Below, piece by piece: positions 28,140 through 38,030 of a stretch of DNA of 40,674 nucleotides. The notes beneath the pieces are model-generated. The model made no database searches, had not been told where the DNA came from, and worked only from the letters and a program-made list of their open reading frames with translations. How positions within the stretch are numbered: position 1 is the stretch's first letter; each line of letters opens with the position of its first letter. The DNA comes from Gammaproteobacteria bacterium. Lineage in GTDB: Bacteria > Pseudomonadota > Gammaproteobacteria > Woeseiales > Woeseiaceae. The translations under genes were made by a program, and so were the position numbers. The stretch lies in contig NYWX01000010.1 of assembly GCA_002685275.1 (NCBI GenBank), positions 5,864 to 46,537 on the forward strand. Reading direction: 5' to 3'.

Positions 28140-29363
28140 ATGTCTGAAGATTATCTTACCGACCTCAGATTCGACTGCTTGGAATTACATGAGAATTTAC
28201 AGGCAAGTATCCGTGACGCTGGCTTTGAATTTTGTACGCCAATTCAAGCTAATACGTTGCCTATTGCCCTAAATTCTTGTGATGTTGCAGGTCAAGCTCA
28301 AACAGGAACTGGCAAAACAGCAGCTTTTTTAATTGCTGCATTCCAACACTTATTATCAAATCAAAACAATGAAAATAAAAAGCAAAAACAACCAAAAGCT
28401 TTCATTTTAGCGCCTACACGGGAGCTAGCAATACAAATTGCTAAGGATGCAACTATTTTAGGTAAGAACACAGATTTGACCATTGGGCTTGCATATGGCG
28501 GTACAGATTACGAAAAACAACGCGAAAAGCTTATGAAGGGCATTGATGTAATTATTGGAACGCCGGGTAGATTAATAGATTATTTTAAACAGGGCACATT
28601 CAATTTAAACGAGATTCAAGTAGCAATCTTAGATGAAGCTGATCGAATGTTTGATCTTGGCTTTATAAAAGATATTCGTTACTTATTAAGGCGTCTCCCA
28701 AACCCAGAAAAGCGGCTTAATATGTTATTTTCCGCTACTTTATCTCAGCGCGTTTTAGAGCTCGCCTATGAACATATGAATGAACCAAAGCTAATTCAAA
28801 TTGAACCTGAAAAAATAACAGCTGATAAAGTTAAGCAAGCAATATTCTACCCTTCTAATGAAGACAAGATGCAGCTTCTTATTGGTCTAATGAGAGAGAT
28901 TGGTGATGTTCGTACAATGGTATTTGTAAATACCAAAAGAGAGGCAGAAAATGTTCAAGATTACCTGAGATCAAATGATATTGATGCAGCAGCAATTTCT
29001 GGTGATGTACCTCAAAAAAAACGTGAGCGGCTTTTATCTAATTTTCAAAAAGGTAACTTGAGAGTTCTTATTGGTACTGATGTTGCATCTCGGGGTCTAC
29101 ACATATCTGATGTTGAATATGTAATCAATTATGATTTACCAAATGATGCTGCAGACTATGTTCATAGAATTGGTCGAACAGCTCGAGCTGGTGCCTCTGG
29201 TTATGCTGTTAGTCTAGCTTGTGAAACATATGCAATGTCATTACCGGACATTGAAAAATATATCGGGGGGAAAATTCCATTTGCTAATTATGATCCACTA
29301 GTCTTACCAGACCTAAGAAAACCATCAAAGAAAAGAAAAAATCGAACGCACAATAAAAATTGA
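28140..29363 (+). CDS. rhlB: DEAD-box RNA helicase RhlB
   Basis: RhlB unwinds RNA in the degradosome. The 407-residue protein has the Q-motif region [14 protein letters not shown], motif I AQTGTGKT (53-60), PTRELA, motif II DEAD (165-168), SAT, and the final motif [10 protein letters not shown]. The C-terminus is lysine/arginine-rich. The divergent position next to trxA-rho is the strongest reason to call it RhlB rather than another DEAD helicase. It reaches its stop exactly where the convergent HAD gene ends. Confidence 0.94.
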   Translation: MSEDYLTDLRFDCLELHENLQASIRDAGFEFCTPIQANTLPIALNSCDVAGQAQTGTGKTAAFLIAAFQHLLSNQNNENKKQKQPKAFILAPTRELAIQIAKDATILGKNTDLTIGLAYGGTDYEKQREKLMKGIDVIIGTPGRLIDYFKQGTFNLNEIQVAILDEADRMFDLGFIKDIRYLLRRLPNPEKRLNMLFSATLSQRVLELAYEHMNEPKLIQIEPEKITADKVKQAIFYPSNEDKMQLLIGLMREIGDVRTMVFVNTKREAENVQDYLRSNDIDAAAISGDVPQKKRERLLSNFQKGNLRVLIGTDVASRGLHISDVEYVINYDLPNDAADYVHRIGRTARAGASGYAVSLACETYAMSLPDIEKYIGGKIPFANYDPLVLPDLRKPSKKRKNRTHNKN

Positions 29364-30026
29364 CTAAAAAATATCAGCTACTTGCTTGACTCCTTTAAAT
29401 TCTGAAGAATTCTTTTCAGAGAACCTTGAATCAGGCTGCGTGACTTTGAGCAACATTTCAATACCATATCTTTTTGCACTTCTTAAAACGTATGAACAGT
29501 CATCAACAAAAAGTGTATTTTTTGGATCGAAATCAATCTTTTTCTGAAGAGCAATCCAAAATTTTTGGTTCTCCTTTGCAAACCCATAATCATGAGAACT
29601 ATGTATTTCATCAAAATAATTGCAGATTCCAGTATTAGCATCTTTTAATTCCAAGGATGCCCTATGAGAATTTGTTACTAGTAAAACGCGAAATTTCTGA
29701 TTGCAAACTCGTTCAAGAAATTCTTGAGCTTTAGGTAAAAATTTAATTTTATAACTTGCATCATAATGCATTTTTAAAATATCCATACCTAAAGTATCTG
29801 ACCAATGATCAAGGCTGTACCAGCATAAATCCCCTTGAGCAAGCATAAATTTATCAGCTAAAAGTTTTTTTGCTTCTTCATAGGAAATATTTTTTTTCAA
29901 CGAAAATTGACGAGGAATATGTTCAAGCCACATGTAATTATCAAACGCAAGATCAAGTAAAGTCCCATCCATATCTAACATAAGAGTTTCAACATTTTTT
30001 AAAACTGATTTTGGATTAATTTTCAT
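29364..30026 (-). CDS. yrfG: HAD-family GMP/IMP nucleotidase (YrfG-like)
   Basis: This haloacid-dehalogenase hydrolase of 220 residues has the nucleophile/acid pair Asp18/Asp20 in LMLDMDGTLLDL. The cap segment contains MWLEHIPRQFSLKKNISYEEAKKLL. LVTNSHRASLELK and FVDDCSYVLRSAKRYGI supply motifs II and IV. The cap-region sequence and length fit YrfG, which dephosphorylates GMP and IMP in E. coli. The substrate here is inferred from that resemblance. Its TAG stop directly abuts the rhlB TGA with no base between. Confidence 0.85.
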   Translation of the reverse strand: MKINPKSVLKNVETLMLDMDGTLLDLAFDNYMWLEHIPRQFSLKKNISYEEAKKLLADKFMLAQGDLCWYSLDHWSDTLGMDILKMHYDASYKIKFLPKAQEFLERVCNQKFRVLLVTNSHRASLELKDANTGICNYFDEIHSSHDYGFAKENQKFWIALQKKIDFDPKNTLFVDDCSYVLRSAKRYGIEMLLKVTQPDSRFSEKNSSEFKGVKQVADIF

Positions 30027-30111
30027 TTTTTAAATTATTCTCTTAATTTATTTACCAAAAGCCTCTACAATTTTATAATTGCAAAAACCTTATACTTAAA
30101 TTGGTACCATA

Positions 30112-30900
30112 ATGAAGAATCTAATAAATCCTACCATTGATTTGGCAGAAGATGCTGGCAAGATTATTCTAGAAATTTATTTATCTGGATTCTCCGTAAA
30201 AATAAAGAGTGATAAATCACCATTAACTCAAGCTGATCTGGCGGCACACTCTCATATTGTTAACGGACTAATGAAATTAGATCCTAGTATTCCAATTATA
30301 TCTGAAGAAGATGACTTACCAGATTATAATAAACGCAGTCTCTGGAAAAGATACTGGTTAATAGACCCACTGGATGGAACAAAGGAATTTATTAATCGAA
30401 ATGGAGAATTCACCGTTAATATTGCACTAATTGATAATAATGAACCAGTCTTAGGTGTGGTTCACATTCCTATCAAGAATAAAACTTACTTTGGTTATAA
30501 AGGACATGGGGCTGCATGCAAAGACAAGAATGGTAAGAGTAAATTCATTAATGTTGCAAAAAAAGCTTCAAAACCAATAAAAGTTCTCGGCAGCAGATCT
30601 CATAAATCATTAAATCTTAATGAATATTTAAAAGGAATTGGTAGTTACAATTTAAAAAAAATAGGAAGCTCTCTAAAATTTTGCATTATTGCAGAGGGGA
30701 AAGCAGACCTTTACCCAAGATTTGGCAAAACTTCAGAATGGGATACAGCTGCCGCACAAATTATAGTAGAAGAAGCTGGTGGAAGGGTGCTTACAATGCA
30801 TGGCAATAAACTTAAATATAATAAGAAAAATATATTAAACCCCGATTTTTTTGTAATTGGAGCTTCTGATAAGGACTGGCTAGCACTAGCTCATGCCTAA
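30112..30900 (+). CDS. cysQ: 3'(2'),5'-bisphosphate nucleotidase CysQ
   Basis: CysQ hydrolyses 3'-phosphoadenosine 5'-phosphate, a toxic by-product of sulfate assimilation. The inositol-monophosphatase-fold metal motifs are visible: SEEDD (about 64-68), WLIDPLDGTKEFINRNGEFTVNIA (from about 82), and SEWDTAAAQIIVEEAGG. Length 262 is normal. It stands alone between convergent and divergent minus-strand genes, so it must have its own promoter in the 85 bp upstream of ATG 30112. Confidence 0.95.
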   Translation: MKNLINPTIDLAEDAGKIILEIYLSGFSVKIKSDKSPLTQADLAAHSHIVNGLMKLDPSIPIISEEDDLPDYNKRSLWKRYWLIDPLDGTKEFINRNGEFTVNIALIDNNEPVLGVVHIPIKNKTYFGYKGHGAACKDKNGKSKFINVAKKASKPIKVLGSRSHKSLNLNEYLKGIGSYNLKKIGSSLKFCIIAEGKADLYPRFGKTSEWDTAAAQIIVEEAGGRVLTMHGNKLKYNKKNILNPDFFVIGASDKDWLALAHA

Positions 30901-31012
30901 TATAAGAACAATACAGCTAAATTTTTTTTCTAATAATGTAATGCAACTATTACCCCAATAAGGGCTTATCTATCTGCGCAAGAGTAGCTCTCGCATACAA
31001 GGATCAAATCTT

Positions 31013-31828
31013 TTAGTTTTTATTGCAATGTTCGCAGGATACTCCCTCAAGGTAATGAGGGGACTCTAAATCAGATGACTTTAATGGCCGTCGGCAAGCA
31101 TGACACTGTTGATATTCACCTTCTATTAAATCACGATCTACTGCTATACGAGAGTCGAATACAAAACACTCACCACTCCATTTGTTTTCAGATTGATTAA
31201 CCTCTGCTAAATATTTAAGAATTCCACCTTTCAAATGATATACATCCGAAAAACCTAGCTCGAGCATCAAGGCGGTTGCTTTCTCACAGCGAATTCCTCC
31301 TGTACAAAACATCGCAAGTTGACGATTGGTGTCCTCTTCTGCCAGTTTTTTTGCAAAATCTCCAAATTCTCGAAAAGAATTATTCTCTGGATTAATGGCT
31401 CCTGGAAACGTACCTACTTCAATCTCATATTGATTACGAGTATCAATTACTAAAACATCAGGGTTTGAAATCAATTTATTCCATTGCTTAACATCAACAT
31501 GTTTACCAGACAATCTATGAGGTAAAACATCTGGGCGTCCTAATGAAACAATTTCTTTCTTAACTTTTACTCTCATTTTACGAAATGGGGCTTCTTTTGA
31601 ATCAGCCCAAAAAGCTTCAAGTTCTTTGTTGAGTTTAAATCGATCACGTATAAAATTTAAAACTACCTTGATAGCAGATTCATTTCCGGCAATAGTTCCA
31701 TTAAAGCCCTCTCTAGCAACAAGAATTGTGCCTAGCAAAGATTGCTCATCACATAATATTTTGAGTTGGTCTCTAAAGGAATCTGGATCATTAATATCCA
31801 TAAATTTATATAGGGATACTACTTTCAT
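31013..31828 (-). CDS. trhO: tRNA uridine(34) hydroxylase TrhO (YceA-like rhodanese)
   Basis: TrhO makes 5-hydroxyuridine at the wobble position of certain tRNAs, using oxygen. The N-terminal acylphosphatase-like domain is followed by a rhodanese domain with VLVIDTRNQYEIEVGTFPGAI and the active-site Cys175 in MFCTGGIRCEKA (second Cys181). The C-terminus has CHAC and CEHC pairs, probably a metal or structural site. Length 271 fits the short members of the family. It overlaps the plsB stop by one base (TAATG), so the two are translationally coupled. Confidence 0.93.
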   Translation of the reverse strand: MKVVSLYKFMDINDPDSFRDQLKILCDEQSLLGTILVAREGFNGTIAGNESAIKVVLNFIRDRFKLNKELEAFWADSKEAPFRKMRVKVKKEIVSLGRPDVLPHRLSGKHVDVKQWNKLISNPDVLVIDTRNQYEIEVGTFPGAINPENNSFREFGDFAKKLAEEDTNRQLAMFCTGGIRCEKATALMLELGFSDVYHLKGGILKYLAEVNQSENKWSGECFVFDSRIAVDRDLIEGEYQQCHACRRPLKSSDLESPHYLEGVSCEHCNKN

Positions 31829-34293
31829 TACTCATTCTTCCAAAGTAATGATTGAATACCATGATAGATTTCATTCTTAATAAAAATATCACTTTTAATA
31901 TTAAATATTTCTGAATCGTTATCAAACTCAATATAGCCACTTGAGTTGTACCAAATTATTTTTAAATGTTTGAATATATATAAAAGATCATTTAACAAGG
32001 TCTTATTAAATAATTCCAATGAGTGAAACTCATCAAATAATGATAGATGCTTTAGACCTTTACGAAATAAAATTATTAGTTTTTCGTCATCTAACGTTCC
32101 TATACCATTTGCCTTTAAGATGCTTAACAAAAGATAAAAACGTTGAAGCATTGGGGCAATTGACTGCCCTAGCATGAATAATTGGGATTCTTTATCTGAT
32201 CCTGGATTTGGACGCATTACTAGCTTTTTTCCTTGACTATAAGCTAGTAAACCTCTTTCAACCAAAGAGTTAGTCGACTCTAAAGTCTTTTGATCAATAT
32301 CTTCTATGCTCCACTTCAAACTCAAATCTTTTTTTAAATATGGATAGATTGAATGAATAAGTTGGAGCATCTCCTTAAATTCAAGATTCTTTTTTAAAAG
32401 GAAAAAAAACGAAATTGTTGCAGGTAATGAAAATAAATGAAGTATATTATTTTTGAAATAATTCATTAATGCAGCATTCTTTTTAGACGTTTCAATATAT
32501 TCGCCATTGGCAGTATTACTGCGATGGATGACACCAATCTTTTCGGCACGATGAATCATTTGATTAAAGTCTATATCAGGTAGAGTCACTGAGTTTGAAT
32601 AGTTAATTTTTATTAAGAGATCTAAATTTATTTCAATTTGATTCTGAAATTTATTCAGGCTAATTCTTTGTTTTTTTGAGGAAAGCAAAGTATAAGCAAG
32701 TAAACAAACTGGAGTTATTGCAGTAGCTGAATTAATGTTCTGCATAATTTGTGCACTAGCTTCATTTACTACATGAGTCAGCCATGGCGGTCGCTTCGAG
32801 TTTGTTGAGTCGTATTCACGCCATTCAGAATAAGAGTTGTCTAAAATCGGCTCAAGCTCAATAGGCTCTCCTATGTTGACGTAAACTTTTCCAAATTTTT
32901 CTCTTAGGGAATTAATTGAGCTAATCAAGCCACCTATTGTTTCCTTTTTCTTTTCAGCGCCACTTAATTCATTTATAAAAGAGTTTCCTTCTATTAACTT
33001 TTCATAGCCAAAATAAACAGGCACAAAAATGATCTGGCGATGTGGATTTTTAATATATGAATGGATTGTCATAGCTAATATGCCGCCTTTTGGATTCAAA
33101 AGTTTTCCGGTGCGACTACGACCTCCTTCAATAAAATACTCCATCGAATGCCCTTTAACGAGTATTTGATTTATATAAGCATCAAAAACCGCGGCATATA
33201 AACGATTCCCTTTAAAACTACGCCTTAAAAAAAAGGCGCCTCCACGGCGTAAAATGCTTCCTACAATTGGCATATTTAAGTTAATACCTGCAGCTACATG
33301 GGGTAGATGAAGCCCCTCTTCATATGTGATATAGCCAAGCAATAAATAATCCATGTGACTTCGATGACAAGGTACGTAAATAATTTCTTTGTTTTTAGAA
33401 ACCCTGTGAAGTCTATCCATATGATTAACTTCTAAACCTTCATAAAGACGACTGAATAACCATCTTAATAAACGAATAAAAATATGAATTGTTGGATAAG
33501 AGATATCTGCTGCAACCTCGAGTGCGTATTTTCTTGATTTATTTATTAGCACAGCTCGCTTTAGATTATCTTTGCCAGACTCATCATCAATAATTTTTAA
33601 TACAGCGGGGGTTTGTATCACTTGCTCTATAAGCGTTCTGCGATGAGATAAATCTGGCCCGATTGTAGTTGTTCTTCTTTGCTGAAAGTGAACACGTAGA
33701 ATCCTAAATACTTTTCGATATGCTTTACTAGGATTCATATCATCAACATTAGTAGAATGAACTAATAGTGCATCATCAAAATGAATCAAAGTATTTCTTC
33801 CATGCAAAAAAGTTATCAATAATTTTTTTGTTCTTCCGATAAAACCCCAATTTTCAGATAACATAAGTTTAAAAAGTGAACGCTCTTTATCTGGTGAACG
33901 ACCCCAAAAAATGGCAACCGGAATTAAAAGTAATTCATCACTGTAATTCTGTGAATTTTTAACTAGTCGCTTAAGTTTAGACGTACCACCTACGCGTGAA
34001 CCTCGAAACCAAAAATTCTTTAAAGGATTTATTACTATAATGCGGTTTTTTTCTGAGAAACTTCCAAAAATAAAAGAACTCATTGGTGAAGGCATCTTAT
34101 GAATACGACAAACTCTCTCTAAAGCAAGAATATCTGCAAAACCACCAGTTTCAAGGACATAACATAAAGATGAATGATCATCAGTTATCAATTTTGAAGG
34201 AATAACAGGTTGCACTTTTGGTTGAACCCAAAGTGAAAAAAATTTTCCTAGAACCCAATATAATATATTGAAAGTGAATCCTGCTATTTTCAT
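31828..34293 (-). CDS. plsB: Glycerol-3-phosphate acyltransferase PlsB
   Basis: PlsB acylates sn-glycerol-3-phosphate at position 1, the first step of membrane phospholipid synthesis, at the inner membrane. The catalytic HX4D motif is His310 to Asp315 in VPCHRSHMDYLLLGY. The next family blocks are AAGINLNMPIVGSILRRGGAFFLRRSFKGN, EYFIEGGRSRTGKLL and IIFVPVYFGYEKLIEG. Length 821 (ATG 34293) compares with 807 in E. coli. A TTG at 34302 would add three residues; neither has a Shine-Dalgarno sequence. PlsB is largely restricted to Gammaproteobacteria among bacteria, supporting the lineage call. Confidence 0.96.
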   Translation of the reverse strand: MKIAGFTFNILYWVLGKFFSLWVQPKVQPVIPSKLITDDHSSLCYVLETGGFADILALERVCRIHKMPSPMSSFIFGSFSEKNRIIVINPLKNFWFRGSRVGGTSKLKRLVKNSQNYSDELLLIPVAIFWGRSPDKERSLFKLMLSENWGFIGRTKKLLITFLHGRNTLIHFDDALLVHSTNVDDMNPSKAYRKVFRILRVHFQQRRTTTIGPDLSHRRTLIEQVIQTPAVLKIIDDESGKDNLKRAVLINKSRKYALEVAADISYPTIHIFIRLLRWLFSRLYEGLEVNHMDRLHRVSKNKEIIYVPCHRSHMDYLLLGYITYEEGLHLPHVAAGINLNMPIVGSILRRGGAFFLRRSFKGNRLYAAVFDAYINQILVKGHSMEYFIEGGRSRTGKLLNPKGGILAMTIHSYIKNPHRQIIFVPVYFGYEKLIEGNSFINELSGAEKKKETIGGLISSINSLREKFGKVYVNIGEPIELEPILDNSYSEWREYDSTNSKRPPWLTHVVNEASAQIMQNINSATAITPVCLLAYTLLSSKKQRISLNKFQNQIEINLDLLIKINYSNSVTLPDIDFNQMIHRAEKIGVIHRSNTANGEYIETSKKNAALMNYFKNNILHLFSLPATISFFFLLKKNLEFKEMLQLIHSIYPYLKKDLSLKWSIEDIDQKTLESTNSLVERGLLAYSQGKKLVMRPNPGSDKESQLFMLGQSIAPMLQRFYLLLSILKANGIGTLDDEKLIILFRKGLKHLSLFDEFHSLELFNKTLLNDLLYIFKHLKIIWYNSSGYIEFDNDSEIFNIKSDIFIKNEIYHGIQSLLWKNE

Positions 34294-34369
34294 ATCAGAC
34301 AACTTTATTTATACAGCAAAGGAAAAAAATTCTTCTATTTTTTAATGAATCTTACTCAATAAGATAAAT

Positions 34370-34870
34370 TTACTGTGTAAAGCTTAGTAAAAAATCTCTC
34401 AAAATAACATTTATTTGATCAATATTATCAGTTAAACGATGATCCCCATTTATCAGATGAAGCATTGCTGAGCACTCTTTTGCATATCTAATGCTATTTT
34501 CAACCGGAACAACATCATCATTCCAACCATGTATGATGCAAATTGGGATTTTTGGTGGTGGAGGGGTTAAATCTTCATAACCCTCCATAAAATAAGCAGG
34601 GGCTAACACAAACAATCCTTTTGCATTTACTGTCTGTGCTGCGGCTGTTGAGACATGACCACCCATACTTGAACCGACTAAAATTATTGACTCATTAATA
34701 TTTGAACATTCATGAATCAACTTTTTTACACGATCCGCTGGTTCAGAAATACCTTGATAATCAATGCTGTTAAAATTGTAGTCACAATGTTTTACAATTT
34801 CGGACATTGCTCTAATTTTAGTACCCCAAGGTCCGCTCTCTTGGCCATGAGAAAAAATCACCATAGTCAT
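34370..34870 (-). CDS. Small alpha/beta hydrolase
   Basis: This 166-residue protein has the compact alpha/beta-hydrolase fold of the YqiA/UPF0227-like or esterase type. It starts with MVIFSHGQESGP, the oxyanion-hole strand. The nucleophile elbow GSSMGGH has Ser68 in G-x-S-x-G, the acid is in IIHGWNDDVVP, and the histidine is in NGDHRLTDN. GAGG-like SD sequence GAGG lies nine bases before ATG 34870. The substrate is unknown; short-chain esterase or thioesterase activity is a guess. It is on the same strand as plsB, 76 bp upstream. Confidence 0.88.
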   Translation of the reverse strand: MTMVIFSHGQESGPWGTKIRAMSEIVKHCDYNFNSIDYQGISEPADRVKKLIHECSNINESIILVGSSMGGHVSTAAAQTVNAKGLFVLAPAYFMEGYEDLTPPPPKIPICIIHGWNDDVVPVENSIRYAKECSAMLHLINGDHRLTDNIDQINVILRDFLLSFTQ

Positions 34871-34938
34871 AATTCATTACCTCTCTTACTAAATAAGAAA
34901 TGCTAGAACGCGTTAGTGATAAAAGATTTTAAAAAAAC

Positions 34939-35748
34939 CTACCAATTCTTTTTACAAGCTGGGTTTTTGCCATTCGATAGAGCTTGATTATAAATAGGGA
35001 GAGTTTTTTGCCATTGTGAAATAAGATTTACTATTCTGGTTTCACTTGCAGGGTGAGTTGATAGATGCTCAGGTGGTTGACTACCTCCAAGTGCAGTCAT
35101 ATTTTGCCACAGCTCAACAGCCTCTCTTGGATCAAAGCCTGCTTTAGCCATGTACTCCAAGCCTACAATATCAGCTTCAGATTCTTGACTTCTACCCATC
35201 GGAAGCTCCATTCCCAATGCTGCACCAGCACTCATAACTTGCTGTGCAGTATAGGCACCGCCTGAATAGCCTCCGCCCATAATAACTGCTAATGCTTCAA
35301 TACCAATTCTTGTTATAGTACCGCGAGAGGCACGTTCATTTACATGCTTTGCAGTGACATGAGCTATTTCATGACCAATTACCGCTGCAAGTTGATGTTC
35401 ATTTTCAGTAACATCAAGAATGCCATTATAAACACCAATTTTACCTCCAGGCATTGCGAAAGCATTAACTTGGTTTTTCTCAAAAATGGCAAGCTCCCAT
35501 TCAAGATCACTATAAGGAGGATCTAGCTCAGCAACAATAGCTTCTGTAACACAAACAACAAAATCAATCTTTTTTCTATTAGTTGTTAATGGAATTGTGG
35601 CTCGATATGCATTAAATGTTGATCTTGCCTGAGCTTCAAGCTCCGCATCTGACTTTAAAATTAACTGCCCGCGGCCAGTAGGTGAAGTTGAGCAAGATGT
35701 TATAAAGACTATGAAAATTAATTTTATTAGCAGGCATAAACGAATCAT
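34939..35748 (-). CDS. M48-family metalloprotease, lipoprotein
   Basis: This zinc protease of envelope quality control has the metal motif HEIAH (His126, Glu127, His130) in AAVIGHEIAHVTAKHVNERAS. A third ligand, Glu, lies in RSQESEADIVG. The N-terminus is a lipoprotein signal with the lipobox FITSC, lipidated Cys19. Asn/Ala at +2/+3 cannot be judged for sorting beyond Ser20-Thr21, which favours outer-membrane transport. Length 269 matches LoiP/YggG-like peptidases. It sits alone between the alpha/beta hydrolase and sohB, 68-107 bp from each. Confidence 0.93.
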   Translation of the reverse strand: MIRLCLLIKLIFIVFITSCSTSPTGRGQLILKSDAELEAQARSTFNAYRATIPLTTNRKKIDFVVCVTEAIVAELDPPYSDLEWELAIFEKNQVNAFAMPGGKIGVYNGILDVTENEHQLAAVIGHEIAHVTAKHVNERASRGTITRIGIEALAVIMGGGYSGGAYTAQQVMSAGAALGMELPMGRSQESEADIVGLEYMAKAGFDPREAVELWQNMTALGGSQPPEHLSTHPASETRIVNLISQWQKTLPIYNQALSNGKNPACKKNW

Positions 35749-35855
35749 ATTTTTAACCTTAAATTGAAAAAAGCATTATATTTGTCAATTGTAAGACTAC
35801 TAAAACAATAATTTTTCCAACATTAATATAAGATGGTGTTCTAAATTTTATACAT

Positions 35856-36875
35856 CTAACGTGGTAAACGAGACTCAAACCGCTCTCGCCAACTTGCGGC
35901 ATTAACTTTTTGAAAAACACTATCTACGCTTCCCATCAAACGCTTCTGCAGTGGTTGTTTGATTTTATATGTCACTAAATATATATCATGACTGGCAGAG
36001 CGAGCGCTAAGTAATTGGTCGCTAGTTTGAACAGTATCAGCCAACCCAATATCCAATGCTCGAGTTCCATACCAATGTTCACCCGTAGCAACCTTTTCAA
36101 GATCTAAAGATGGCCTGTAAGCAGAAACAACCTCTTTAAATAGAGCATGAACATCCTCTAACTCTTCTTTTAATTTTGCTCTGTCTTCATCTGTATTCTC
36201 ACCAAACATAGTCACAGTGCGTTTATGTTTACCGGCTGTTACTTGCTCGAAATCAACACCATAATTATCCAATAAACGATTAAAATTTGGTATTTGTGCC
36301 AAGACACCAATTGAGCCCAGAATTGCAAAAGGAGCTACGTAAATTTTAGTTGCAACACATGCCATAAGATAACCGCCGCTTGCAGCAACTTTATCGACAC
36401 ATATGGTTAGTGGAATATTTTTTTCACGTATGCGGACAAGCTGGGATGCAGCAAGGCCATGTTCGTGCACTACTCCACCATAATTTTCAAGTCGAACAAT
36501 AACTTCATCATCTGAAGTGGCTACATCTAAAATAGCACTAACTTCTTGTCGAAGTGATGGTACAGCGCTCGCCTTAAGGTCGCCCTTAAAATCGATGACA
36601 AAGCTTCGAGGGCGAGAAGATATTTCCTTGGCAGATGCTTTATCTTTTTTCTTTTTCTCTTTAGCTGCACTTTTTTGTTGGGTCTTATTCAAAACAGCTA
36701 ATTTCAAAGATTGAACTAGAAGCTCGTGTTTTTCATTCAAATTTTCTACTTCTAAACCTTCAAGGGAGCTTTTTCGACCAGCTGATGATGCAACTGAAAT
36801 AATAGTAACAATACCTAAAACTAGGGTAACCACTTTCAACAAAAATAATCCGTATTCCATAAGAAATTCAATCAT
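35856..36875 (-). CDS. sohB: Signal-peptide-peptidase-like inner-membrane protease SohB
   Basis: SohB is an S49 serine protease of the inner membrane. An N-terminal anchor (about 9-30) is followed by a charged linker (about 60-88) and the S49 domain. That domain has Ser166 in [14 protein letters not shown] and the probable general-base Lys218 in [14 protein letters not shown]. The motif [19 protein letters not shown] and a downstream [15 protein letters not shown] are typical of SohB rather than SppA. Length 339 is normal. Its ATG overlaps the lipA stop by four bases (ATGA), so the two genes are coupled. Confidence 0.95.
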   Translation of the reverse strand: MIEFLMEYGLFLLKVVTLVLGIVTIISVASSAGRKSSLEGLEVENLNEKHELLVQSLKLAVLNKTQQKSAAKEKKKKDKASAKEISSRPRSFVIDFKGDLKASAVPSLRQEVSAILDVATSDDEVIVRLENYGGVVHEHGLAASQLVRIREKNIPLTICVDKVAASGGYLMACVATKIYVAPFAILGSIGVLAQIPNFNRLLDNYGVDFEQVTAGKHKRTVTMFGENTDEDRAKLKEELEDVHALFKEVVSAYRPSLDLEKVATGEHWYGTRALDIGLADTVQTSDQLLSARSASHDIYLVTYKIKQPLQKRLMGSVDSVFQKVNAASWRERFESRLPR

Positions 36876-37891
36876 ACTGCAATGCCAACGTTATTTTTTT
36901 GGAGAACCTGTTCAGCTCTGTAGCTTGAGCGAACCATTGGTCCCGCGACAACCTCTAAAAATCCTTTCTCTAAACCTTTTTTACGGTAAATATTAAATTC
37001 TTCTGGAGAAACATACCGTTCAACAGCCAAATGATGCTGAGTTGGTTGTAAATACTGACCCAGAGTTAAGATATCGACATTTGCTTTTCTAAGATCATCC
37101 ATAGTCTTAAATATTTCATTATCATTTTCACCTAATCCTAACATTAGACTTGTCTTAGTAAGAACATCTGAACGATATAATTTTGCATACTTTAAAACAC
37201 CTATTGTTTTCTCATAGCCCGCTCGCGGGTCACGTACAGGATGCGTCAATCGCTCCACTGTTTCAATATTTTGAGCAAAAACTTCTAAACCAGACCCAAC
37301 TACAAGCTCAATATGTTCTTTAACACCATTAAAATCTGGCGTTAAAGCCTCAACAGCAGTCTCTGGATTTAACTTTTTGATCTCTTTAACGCAAGTTGCG
37401 TAATGCAATGCGCCGCCATCGACCAAATCATCTCGATCAACTGAAGTAATGACAACATATTTTAATCCCATCAGCTTAACCGCTTTAGCAGAATTTTTTG
37501 GCTCTTCAAGATCCAACCAACCTTTTGGATTGCCAGTATCTACAGCACAAAAACGACAGGCCCTTGTGCAAACTGAACCCATTACCATGATGGTTGCTGT
37601 GCCTGCATTCCAGCATTCTCCGATATTTGGGCACATTGATTCTTCACAGACTGTACTTAGGCGATGCTCGCCTACGATCTGTCGAGTTTTTGAATAGCCT
37701 GAACCCAATGGTATTTGAGCGCGCAGCCATTTTGGTTTTTTTCCACGCAATACAGGCTTAGCATCAAAACGTTGTTTTTGGCCATTTTTGACGGCAGAAA
37801 CACCTATTTCAGTCTGATATTTCTCACCGCTTTTAACTTGCCCAGCCTGAACTATGGGTATGCCTTGAAATAATTTTTCGTTTTTTCTCAT
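36872..37891 (-). CDS. lipA: Lipoyl synthase LipA
   Basis: LipA inserts two sulfurs into octanoylated E2/GcvH domains using radical SAM chemistry. Both Fe-S cluster sites are complete: the auxiliary cluster Cys82, Cys87 and Cys93 in [12 protein letters not shown], and the radical-SAM Cys108, Cys112 and Cys115 in CTRACRFC. The C-terminal RSSYRAEQ supplies the conserved serine region. Length 339 is normal, with an N-terminal extension of about 50 residues. lipB is not adjacent. It overlaps sohB at ATGA. Confidence 0.98.
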   Translation of the reverse strand: MRKNEKLFQGIPIVQAGQVKSGEKYQTEIGVSAVKNGQKQRFDAKPVLRGKKPKWLRAQIPLGSGYSKTRQIVGEHRLSTVCEESMCPNIGECWNAGTATIMVMGSVCTRACRFCAVDTGNPKGWLDLEEPKNSAKAVKLMGLKYVVITSVDRDDLVDGGALHYATCVKEIKKLNPETAVEALTPDFNGVKEHIELVVGSGLEVFAQNIETVERLTHPVRDPRAGYEKTIGVLKYAKLYRSDVLTKTSLMLGLGENDNEIFKTMDDLRKANVDILTLGQYLQPTQHHLAVERYVSPEEFNIYRKKGLEKGFLEVVAGPMVRSSYRAEQVLQKNNVGIAV

Positions 37892-38030
37892 GTAATAGTC
37901 AAAAAGCTATATATTTAGATATATATTGTCTCATAAATAAGTACCCACACAATAACTTAAGTGTAATGCTAAGAGTAAGGTTTAATATAATTCATATTAA
38001 ATTTAAATTTAAAAAACGGAAAATTAATAA

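Noticed and set aside
30970..31000. Hairpin GCGAGAG/CTCTTGC downstream of trhO
   Set aside because: It forms on the minus strand with one G-U pair but is not followed by a T-run, so I do not call a terminator; no tRNA-like cloverleaf is found there.
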